Below, one piece after another: positions 1-4,648 of a DNA stretch of 6,452 nt. Numbering within the stretch: the stretch's first letter is position 1; every line of letters starts with the position of its first letter. The DNA lies in contig JAFGBP010000045.1 in the NCBI GenBank assembly GCA_016933095.1, forward strand, positions 1-6,452, in the 5' to 3' direction. The stretch is from Candidatus Woesearchaeota archaeon (GTDB lineage Archaea > Nanobdellota > Nanobdellia > Woesearchaeales > SM23-78). Under the pieces are notes generated by a model. It saw only the letters and a list, made by a program, of their open reading frames with translations. It had not been told where the DNA came from and ran no database searches. The position numbers and the translations under genes were made by a program.

Positions 1-2
1 GA

Positions 3-80
3 TCCAGAAGAGTCCTGTTTGGCCGAGTCTAGAGCCTTCGCGTGCAGGTCAGTCAGACTGCGCTAGGCGGCCTTTCTGGA
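3..80. other. GC-rich foldable block of unknown identity
   Basis: This stretch is clearly richer in G+C than the intergenic DNA after it and folds by eye into nested stems: 3-10 with 73-80, 21-25 with 68-72, and 42-47 with 58-63 (one G-U pair). That could be a structured RNA, or the tail of an upstream gene: the frame beginning at base 1 is open to a TAG at 64-66. No tRNA, 5S, SRP or RNase P signature was recognised on either strand. The window begins here, so the block may be incomplete. Strand is undetermined. Confidence 0.2.
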
Positions 81-103
81 CGCACCCGTTGGGAAGAAGA
101 AAC

Positions 104-111
104 TTTAAAAA
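104..111 (+). promoter_or_regulatory. TATA-like box of prs
   Basis: TTTAAAAA at the start of an A-T-rich patch. An archaeal start site about 26 bases on would fall near base 134, leaving a leader of roughly 40 bases before the prs ATG at 177. The box lies five bases before an inverted repeat (117-135). Assignment rests on composition and spacing only. Confidence 0.45.
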
Positions 112-116
112 CATAA

Positions 117-135
117 TGATTCTTCCTTTGAATCA
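117..135. promoter_or_regulatory. Putative operator TGATTC-N7-GAATCA upstream of prs
   Basis: A perfect 6-base inverted repeat with a 7-base spacer (TTCCTTT) sits between the TATA-like box and the predicted start site of prs, where a bound repressor would block transcription initiation. The same half-sites with the same spacer length recur at 6373-6391, again just after a TATA-like box. The regulator is unknown. Seen: the repeat and its position. Inferred: the operator role. Confidence 0.45.
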
Positions 136-176
136 GAGGGATAAATTCATGCATTCACTTTTAGAGGGTTCGGCTG

Positions 177-1316
177 ATGAGCAAGTTCTTTGAAGAAGTC
201 ATGTTGCCAGAGTGTCATGCTGCTAGAAGGCAGATTGGAATTTTCTCATGCGGCGCGGGGATGCGGCTGGCGACAAAGATTGCCGATCGTATAAAGGAAA
301 TACAGCCGCTGTATAATAAGCTCACTGGACGAGATGAACCTGTTGGTGACGTCCTGATCAACAGGCCTGATGAGGACAAGAAACCAGAGGAACAGTGGTT
401 TGCAAACGGCGAAGTCTGTCCTAACATTAAGGAAAGCCTCCGCAACAGGGATGTGTTCATCATACAGGACACTGCCAATACAACCACTGGCCGCAGCGTG
501 AATGACCACCTCTTGGCTCTTATTCTCACCGTAAATGCTGCGAAGCAGGGAGCGTATGCGCCATATGTAAACGCTGTCTCGCTCTATCTTCCTTATGAAC
601 GGCAGGACAAGATTCAAGGCCGGCAATCTTATTCCGCGGCACTTATCCTTAAGATAATGGATCTGGCCGGAGCAGACAATTTTGTCACTCTGGACATCCA
701 CAACGAGGCGCTTATGGGGGTGCCTAACCCTAAAGGGATGCGTCTTGAGAACATGATTGCCTCTAAGAGCCTGATTGACTATATTGACTTGCATCCTGAT
801 GTCGTCGACATATCAAACGCCGTGGTCATCGCGCCCGACACCGGAGCTGTCGGCCGGAACAAGTTTTATGCTAACTTTTTTGAGAAGAGGTTTGGGTTCT
901 TTTACAAGGTAAGAGACTATAGCGAAGCTAATCTTGTAAAGCGGATGGATTTGCTTGGTGAAGTTAAAGGAAAGGATGTCTTGGTTTTTGATGACATGGC
1001 TGATACTTGCGGGACTCTCCTTAAGTGCGCCAGGATTCTGAAGGATCGCGGTGCTAAGAGGATTAATGTTGGAGTGAGCAATGCTTTGCTTAGCGGAAGC
1101 GCCACCGATAGCATGATGAAAGCTTATGAGCAGGAGTTATTGAGTAGATGCTTGATAACAAACTCTATTTTTCATGGAGATAACTTCTGCCAGCAATACC
1201 CTGTCTTCAGTGAGGTTGATGTATCTAATTACACTGCCGAGGGGATTTTCTGCATTAACCATGAGACTTCACTTTCAGAGATGCTTTCGCATTATAAGAA
1301 GAAGGATGATGATTAA
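177..1316 (+). CDS. prs: Ribose-phosphate pyrophosphokinase (PRPP synthetase)
   Basis: Cytoplasmic enzyme transferring pyrophosphate from ATP to ribose 5-phosphate to give PRPP, the precursor for purine, pyrimidine, histidine and tryptophan synthesis. The 379 residues show the family's two-domain plan. The N-terminal half has FANGE near 75-79, FIIQDT at 94-99 and LPYERQDK at 138-145 (family PYxRQD). LDIH ends at H175, the usual metal/ATP-binding His. APDTGAVGR at 219-227 holds the ribose-phosphate-side Asp. YKVR at 243-246 keeps the Lys and Arg of the catalytic flexible loop. The PRPP-binding loop is DDMADTCGT at 272-280, and SNALLSG at 301-307 matches the usual HGVLSG region. It is longer than the typical 285-320 residues, mainly through an insertion around residues 46-72 and extra sequence near 100-107 and in the C-terminal half. 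The ATG has GAGGG eight bases upstream. No in-frame ATG precedes it; a later Met is at residue 9. It is probably cotranscribed with the small gene 59 bases downstream. Confidence 0.95.
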   Translation: MSKFFEEVMLPECHAARRQIGIFSCGAGMRLATKIADRIKEIQPLYNKLTGRDEPVGDVLINRPDEDKKPEEQWFANGEVCPNIKESLRNRDVFIIQDTANTTTGRSVNDHLLALILTVNAAKQGAYAPYVNAVSLYLPYERQDKIQGRQSYSAALILKIMDLAGADNFVTLDIHNEALMGVPNPKGMRLENMIASKSLIDYIDLHPDVVDISNAVVIAPDTGAVGRNKFYANFFEKRFGFFYKVRDYSEANLVKRMDLLGEVKGKDVLVFDDMADTCGTLLKCARILKDRGAKRINVGVSNALLSGSATDSMMKAYEQELLSRCLITNSIFHGDNFCQQYPVFSEVDVSNYTAEGIFCINHETSLSEMLSHYKKKDDD

Positions 1317-1361
1317 TAAATCATCATGCTATCGGCGGCAGATTTATGAGTTGATTGGCAA

Positions 1362-1366
1362 GGAGG
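1362..1366 (+). promoter_or_regulatory. Strong Shine-Dalgarno site of the 108-residue gene
   Basis: GGAGG (within AAGGAGG) nine bases before the ATG at 1376. It is the strongest ribosome-binding site seen in the window, fixes the start of the downstream gene, and fits an internal gene of an operon led by prs. Confidence 0.6.
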
Positions 1367-1375
1367 CTGTGAAAC

Positions 1376-1702
1376 ATGGTTGATGAATTGTATGTTCTGG
1401 GCAGGAAGATTGCGTTGGATCCGAAAGCAGAGTATGGTGTCTTCAGGTTCCATGACGTCAAGGAGCCTTATTATGCTGTTCTCTCCGAGCAGGTTATCAA
1501 GGAGAAGTTTTCTTCCCCGGTGGCTATGGTGATCGAGCACAACGCCTGTTTGTTGGAAGCAAATGTTCAATATGCTCTGGAGCATTACCCTGCCTTGGCT
1601 GCGAATGAGCGGAAAGGATTGGAAAACACGCTCGGATTAGTCCAAAGCATAAAGCGGGCCAAGATAGAAAGAAACCATCAGGACGCAGGATTCCATGGCT
1701 AA
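1376..1702 (+). CDS. Conserved-looking protein of unknown function (108 aa)
   Basis: I do not recognise a family. The product is soluble-looking and mixed alpha/beta: a hydrophobic, beta-prone first half (residues 1-60, with GVFRFHD and YYAVLSEQV) and a helical, charged second half that includes NVQYALEHYPAL and a basic Lys/Arg-rich stretch near 90-100. There is no signal peptide, membrane segment or cysteine pair; the only cysteine is near residue 58. Coding status is supported by the strong GGAGG site, the ATG start and the ordinary amino-acid make-up. It lies 59 bases after prs on the same strand and no promoter is evident between them, so the two probably share a transcript; a link to PRPP or nucleotide metabolism is only inference from that. 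Its stop codon lies inside the first of two palindromes that separate it from the convergent helicase gene. Confidence 0.7.
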   Translation: MVDELYVLGRKIALDPKAEYGVFRFHDVKEPYYAVLSEQVIKEKFSSPVAMVIEHNACLLEANVQYALEHYPALAANERKGLENTLGLVQSIKRAKIERNHQDAGFHG

Positions 1703-1730
1703 GCCAATAAGTCAATGCATGGCTCAGCCA
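1696..1730. repeat. Two tandem palindromes between convergent genes
   Basis: TGGCT-A-AGCCA at 1696-1706 and TGGCT-C-AGCCA at 1720-1730 are perfect palindromes around one central base, offset by 24 bases. The first contains the TAA of the 108-residue gene and the second ends one base before the helicase stop triplet. Each can form a 5-bp hairpin, or the outer halves can pair with each other. A role in 3'-end formation on both strands, or as a protein-binding site, is possible. Confidence 0.45.
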
Positions 1731-1731
1731 G

Positions 1732-3297
1732 TCATTTCCCTTTTCCGTACTTGTGAAGGCTCATCTGCCCTTTCCTCGTTCCTTTCTTGACGATGATGTG
1801 GGAGTCGCGAAGCTCGATCCCAACCTGTTTCTTAATGTCGATAGCGATGGCTTTGCCGACGATCTCGGCAAGCATGCCAGGGTCTATCTTCTTCACGTCC
1901 TCCAAGTCTTTTATCTTGTTCTGATACATCTTCCTGGCTCTGACGCGCCCAACGTTCTTGAGCTTGAGGAGCGGCAAGAGCTCTTCTTTTGCGCCGTGCT
2001 TGAGCCGCACCCGTAGCTTTGCGATCTCTTTTATCAGTCCTTGCATCTTTGCGAGCTTTGCCAATTCTTCAGAGGAGTACAGCAACCAGTCTGCCAGGTC
2101 GAGCTTGGCCCGGACTTCGCCCGGCCTGATGTTGTAGGCTTCGAGGAGTGTCTCTTCGTCCACCTCGTTTATCCAGTCAAGCATGAAGAGGGCTGTCTTT
2201 ATGCTCTTCACGTACTCGTCGTAGTCATCGTCGTACATCGTGGGCTCCATGCTAAGGATGCATGACGACTTCTCTACCATCTCGCTCTCAATGCGCTCGT
2301 ATTCGGATGCCCTGACGGTCAGGAGCGGCCTTAGCTCCAAGGTATAGCTCACCATCTGAAGGAAAGAGAAGTCTCTTATCATCTTCACCTCACCTCTCTT
2401 CATGCAGGTTATCAGGTAGTTTGCAGTGTACGGGTCGAGGTAGAGCTGGCTCACTCTCTGGCCTAGGAGGGTCGCAGATACTTTCTTGCCGTCTTCGCTC
2501 CACTCTATGAACTCCCAATCCTCTAGGTATCCCAGGATCCGGTCGATTATCTCCTCGAGCCGTTCCGTGTTCTGAAACTGGTGGGCGTAGAAGGTCTTCC
2601 CGAAGAACTCCATGAGCCGCTCTTCTGAGTTGCAGTACTCGATGGCAATAAGCGAGAGGACGTACGTCCTGAGGATCGGCTCGACCGCGAGCTTCGACAA
2701 TATGTCCTCTGGTTCTCCATCAACATATCTTTCCATGATGTTCTCCTTCTCAGTGTCTGTCTCTGCGATGCAGATGGCCTCGCCGTAATCCTCGTTGAAA
2801 TCCGGCCTTCCGGCGCGCCCGCAGAACTGAAGGAATTCAAGGACTGGTATCGGGCTCATGCCCCTCGGAGGAGCGAACCGCTTCAGGTCTCGGACGATGA
2901 CGCGGAATGCAGGAAGGTTGAGCCCATATGCCAAAGTTGGCGTGGCGCAGATCACTTTCAGGGTTCCGTTCCTGAAGCTGTCCTCGACTATCTCTCTTTG
3001 TTTTGAGTGCAGGCCTGCATGATGGAAAGCCGCTCCGCTCTTCACGCAAAGGGCTAGGCGCTTGCATTGCTTGGTAGGCTTCTCAAGCGCATTCAGGACT
3101 TTCTCGCTTAAGGCTTCAAGGGCGAGGGCGTCCTCTCCCTCAGGCTTGACCTTTGCGGCGATCCTCTCGGCCTCTGCCTCTGCAGAGTTCTTGCTGTTCA
3201 CAAAGACGAGAGCCTGCTTCTTCAGCTTCAAGGTGTCAAGCACTATGTTAAGGACAGAATTCGCGTACTTCATCTCGACCTGAAGGGTTTTTTTCAT
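1732..3297 (-). CDS. Hel308/Ski2-type helicase, C-terminal half (RecA2 to HhH), no RecA1
   Basis: 521 residues matching a superfamily 2 Hel308-like DNA helicase from the second RecA domain onward. Motif IV-like ALVFVNSKNSAE is at 29-40, FHHAGL at 91-96, motif V ATPTLAYGLNLPA at 118-130, and motif VI QFCGRAGR at 157-164 with the arginine finger. A winged-helix region follows (about 195-290, with LGQRVSQLYLDPYTA at 278-292, a Hel308 hallmark). A helical ratchet-like region covers about 295-420, and a helix-hairpin-helix (LKLKNVGRVRARKMY) 444-458. Full Hel308 proteins are about 700 residues; the missing 200 are RecA1 with Walker A, DExH and SAT motifs, so this chain alone should not hydrolyse ATP. 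It has an ATG, TATA-like boxes upstream, and an in-frame TGA at 3349-3351 that closes the frame. No RecA1 remnant is encoded nearby. It may be one half of a split helicase, or a domain-loss product. Hel308 works in replication-fork repair. Confidence 0.85.
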   Translation of the reverse strand: MKKTLQVEMKYANSVLNIVLDTLKLKKQALVFVNSKNSAEAEAERIAAKVKPEGEDALALEALSEKVLNALEKPTKQCKRLALCVKSGAAFHHAGLHSKQREIVEDSFRNGTLKVICATPTLAYGLNLPAFRVIVRDLKRFAPPRGMSPIPVLEFLQFCGRAGRPDFNEDYGEAICIAETDTEKENIMERYVDGEPEDILSKLAVEPILRTYVLSLIAIEYCNSEERLMEFFGKTFYAHQFQNTERLEEIIDRILGYLEDWEFIEWSEDGKKVSATLLGQRVSQLYLDPYTANYLITCMKRGEVKMIRDFSFLQMVSYTLELRPLLTVRASEYERIESEMVEKSSCILSMEPTMYDDDYDEYVKSIKTALFMLDWINEVDEETLLEAYNIRPGEVRAKLDLADWLLYSSEELAKLAKMQGLIKEIAKLRVRLKHGAKEELLPLLKLKNVGRVRARKMYQNKIKDLEDVKKIDPGMLAEIVGKAIAIDIKKQVGIELRDSHIIVKKGTRKGQMSLHKYGKGK

Positions 3298-3478
3298 TAT
3301 GGTATCAAGAGGGTTTAGGCCCCTTATATTTCTTTTTATATGGACTTTTCAGAGATGCACGCGTACGCCGCGCCATAAGGGTTAATAAAGATAAGAAGAT
3401 ACAAAAAAGGATGGTATGAGAGCCTGAATATATTCACTATTGAGAAAAGATATTAAGAAGGCTGCAATACCTTGCCTT
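3298..3478. other. Divergent intergenic region
   Basis: No gene seen. It separates the minus-strand helicase half from the plus-strand cysteine-containing gene. On the plus strand it has two TATA-like stretches: TTAATAAAG at 3383-3391 and the 12-base palindrome TGAATATATTCA at 3425-3436. The second would place a start near 3456, about 20 bases before the ATG at 3479. Confidence 0.4.
3323..3340 (-). promoter_or_regulatory. TATA-like boxes of the helicase-half gene
   Basis: On the minus strand TATAAAAA (3340-3333) is followed by AAATATAAG (3331-3323). Initiation about 26 bases downstream gives starts near 3312 or 3303, both shortly before the ATG at 3297. A promoter here supports the shortened helicase as an independent gene and not a decayed tail. 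No Shine-Dalgarno site is seen. Confidence 0.45.
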
Positions 3479-3988
3479 ATGATACTGAATACGGCTCAAA
3501 GACCTTTAAAGCTCAGGTTTCAGCTCTATGATAATGAGCGCAAAGAAGAGCTATCCGCCCTGGAGAAAGCCATAGGAAAAGAAGTGCTTGTATGCTCTGT
3601 CTACCATAAAGCAATACCCGGCGAGGACGGCGGATTTGACTGCACCGACCACACGAGCTGCCGCAGCTACAGCATGATCCTGGAGAGAGTCACCCCTGAA
3701 GGATTGACAGGCATCCTGACAAGAGATGCGAGGTTTGGAGAACACTTCCAGGACTCTGGACCTGAATCGAGGAGAGGAAGCACGCACTACCAGCCATTCT
3801 CAACCCTCAGGTCGGCAAGAAACGAGTACGAAACCCTTGAAGAGAGCGAGATCGTGCATGTCAACTGCAACGGAGAAGCATTGCTTGAGCATCGGCCTAT
3901 GAACTTCGTCGAGTTCCCGGCATGCAAGCGCTCAAAGTGCCGCCATCCATGCAAGGATGATAACAGCTATTTCAAGTTCAAGCCATAG
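3479..3988 (+). CDS. Unknown cysteine-containing protein, possible zinc-binding C-terminus
   Basis: I do not recognise a family. From the ATG at 3479 the product is 169 residues; a TTG at 3440 would add 13 (basic, MRKDIKKAAIPCL). I prefer the ATG because the nearest TATA-like element (3425-3436) would start transcription after the TTG; neither start has a clear ribosome-binding site. In the 182-residue numbering there are cysteines at 52, 68 and 74 (C-X5-C), 143, and a C-terminal cluster C162-X4-C167-X3-C171 with H169, which looks like a metal site. Residues 30-50 are a charged helix and 75-95 are beta-like. No membrane segment or signal peptide is present. It converges on the phosphatase-like gene with a 31-base spacer containing a short hairpin (ATTCT-AAG-AGAAT, 4005-4017). 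Function is unknown. Confidence 0.65.
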   Translation: MILNTAQRPLKLRFQLYDNERKEELSALEKAIGKEVLVCSVYHKAIPGEDGGFDCTDHTSCRSYSMILERVTPEGLTGILTRDARFGEHFQDSGPESRRGSTHYQPFSTLRSARNEYETLEESEIVHVNCNGEALLEHRPMNFVEFPACKRSKCRHPCKDDNSYFKFKP

Positions 3989-4019
3989 GCAGACATAATA
4001 GCCAATTCTAAGAGAATCA

Positions 4020-4331
4020 CTAGTCCAACAAGCCAGACTTAGATTCCAAGAAAACCATGAGGGCTGGGTTGTTGAACCTGTAGATGTCAGGGATGTCCAA
4101 GGAGACCACCTTGTCCTGCAAAGACTTCTTTGGAAACCTTGACGACAGCTCTTCCTTATGGGATTCTTCCATCACCACGACGCGGTCTGCCCATGCAATC
4201 TGCCTCGCAGTCACGGGGTGAAAGTTGCATAAGCCTGCAGAGCGGGTATTGAATCGGTCCTTGAACAAGAGCTCTGCTGTCCTGCTGCGGTTCAGGTTCT
4301 GGTTCGAGATGAACAGCACTTTTCGGGGCAT
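4020..4331 (-). CDS. Small LMW-phosphatase-like protein lacking the catalytic cysteine
   Basis: 103 residues resembling the short low-molecular-weight protein-tyrosine-phosphatase-like family (COG4551 type). KVLFIS opens the first strand, followed by the P-loop-like SNQNLNRS at 9-16, RTAELLF helix, RSAG at 30-33, WADRVVVME at 47-55, and a C-terminal LDIPDIY at 78-84 that is characteristic of the group and carries Asp residues in the general-acid region. Active members have C-X5-R in the loop; here the first position is Ser9 (codon TCG, 4307-4305) while Arg15 and Ser16 are kept. The only cysteine is at 35. The protein may bind a phosphate group or a partner without hydrolysing it. A TATA-like box at 4355-4366 places transcription start within a few bases of the ATG, so the message is probably nearly leaderless. 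Cytoplasmic; substrate unknown. Confidence 0.8.
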   Translation of the reverse strand: MPRKVLFISNQNLNRSRTAELLFKDRFNTRSAGLCNFHPVTARQIAWADRVVVMEESHKEELSSRFPKKSLQDKVVSLDIPDIYRFNNPALMVFLESKSGLLD

Positions 4332-4354
4332 GGGGAAGTCTTTAGCGGTTCAGG

Positions 4355-4366
4355 AATATAAATTTT
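4355..4366 (-). promoter_or_regulatory. TATA-like box of the phosphatase-like gene
   Basis: AAAATTTATATT on the minus strand, centred about 29 bases before the ATG at 4331. This is the spacing expected for a leaderless or nearly leaderless archaeal message. Confidence 0.55.
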
Positions 4367-4369
4367 GTC

Positions 4370-4376
4370 AAAAAAA
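4370..4376 (-). terminator. T7 tract downstream of tRNA-Ile
   Basis: Seven consecutive T on the minus strand, about 28 bases after the 3' end of tRNA-Ile and just before the next promoter. Archaeal RNA polymerase terminates at such T-runs without needing a hairpin. Confidence 0.4.
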
Positions 4377-4403
4377 GAAAGGATTGTAAGGATTAAGATT
4401 AAA

Positions 4404-4558
4404 TGGGCCCGGGGAGATTCGAACTCCCGACCGCACGATGTCTGCACGTATTATCGTGCTGTCCTCAGAAATTCTGCGAATTTCTGGGACGCTCGACCGC
4501 ACTTCGTGCGTTCTACGCGTATCAGTCGTGTGCTCCAGCCAGGCTAAGCTACAGGCCC
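4404..4558 (-). tRNA. tRNA-Ile(GAU) with an 80-base intron
   Basis: Exon 1 is 4558-4520 and exon 2 is 4439-4404, giving a 75-base mature tRNA. Acceptor GGGCCTG pairs with CGGGCCC (one G-U), discriminator A73. D arm is GCTT/GAGC. Anticodon stem is CACGA/TCGTG with loop C-T-GAT-A-A. Variable loop is CGGTC. T arm is GGGAG-TTCGAAT-CTCCC. The anticodon GAU reads AUC and AUU. CCA is not encoded. The intron interrupts the loop between positions 37 and 38, the canonical archaeal site for the splicing endonuclease. A T7 tract follows, and an A-T-rich hairpin (4559-4579) abuts the 5' end. Confidence 0.92.
4440..4519 (-). other. Intron of tRNA-Ile (80 bases)
   Basis: The junctions fit a slightly relaxed bulge-helix-bulge. 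The anticodon stem forms the outer helix. The 3' bulge is A-C|A (4441-4439). The central helix is CUGA with GCAG (three pairs plus A-G). The 5' bulge is U-A|C (4521-4519). The inner helix is GCGUA (4518-4514) with UACGU (4450-4446). Inside are a CGCAC-GAA-GTGCG hairpin, a long hairpin (GTCC, CAGAAATTC, loop GCA, GAATTTCTG, bulged A, GGAC) and a GCACG/CGTGC hairpin that would compete with the inner helix. Confidence 0.85.
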
Positions 4559-4579
4559 TAAACTTTTTGGAAAAGTTTA
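4559..4579 (-). repeat. 9-bp inverted repeat abutting the tRNA-Ile 5' end
   Basis: TAAACTTTT and its complement AAAAGTTTA are separated by TGG and end one base before G1 of tRNA-Ile. In the transcript this would be an A-U hairpin directly next to the RNase P cleavage site. Its role is unknown; it may belong to the tRNA leader. Confidence 0.45.
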
Positions 4580-4591
4580 ATCAAAAGGTAC

Positions 4592-4622
4592 TACATCCTC
4601 GCTTCGCTCGGAGTAGGACGCG
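4592..4622 (-). other. Hairpin element in the tRNA spacer, possibly a leader or small RNA
   Basis: On the minus strand CTACTCC pairs with GGA-T-GTAG (one bulged U) around a GCGAAGC tip. It contains CGCGT (4622-4618) and CGAGCG (4610-4605), two blocks that also occur in that order in both tRNA introns. A TATA-like sequence (4648-4641) would start transcription near 4619, at the front of the element. It could be the 5' leader of tRNA-Ile, an intron-derived relic, or a short RNA of its own. Confidence 0.3.
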
Positions 4623-4640
4623 AATGATTGTCTCAAAAAT

Positions 4641-4648
4641 AATTTATA
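4641..4648 (-). promoter_or_regulatory. TATA-like box between the two tRNA genes
   Basis: TATAAATT on the minus strand begins directly after the last base (G73) of tRNA-Asn. A start about 26 bases on falls near 4619, implying a roughly 60-base leader before tRNA-Ile. A weaker candidate (TTAAAC near 4577) lies too close to the mature 5' end. Confidence 0.4.

Noticed and set aside
2..196. Plus-strand frame open from the left edge, overlapping the prs start
   Set aside because: It runs through the prs promoter and start with no plausible protein features, so chance openness is the simpler reading.
246..794. Long minus-strand open frame opposite prs
   Set aside because: It lies entirely inside the well-supported prs gene on the other strand, resembles no known protein, and is explained as a shadow frame.
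3425..3436. Palindrome TGAATATATTCA as an operator
   Set aside because: A single 12-base palindrome is expected about once by chance in this much sequence, and it doubles as a TATA-like element. Kept only as a promoter candidate.
3551..3787. Minus-strand frame that might hold the missing RecA1 of the helicase
   Set aside because: It contains no Walker A, DExH or SAT motif and lies opposite the cysteine-containing gene.
4005..4017. ATTCT-AAG-AGAAT hairpin as a terminator of the convergent genes
   Set aside because: A 5-bp A-T-rich stem without a T tract is too weak to call.
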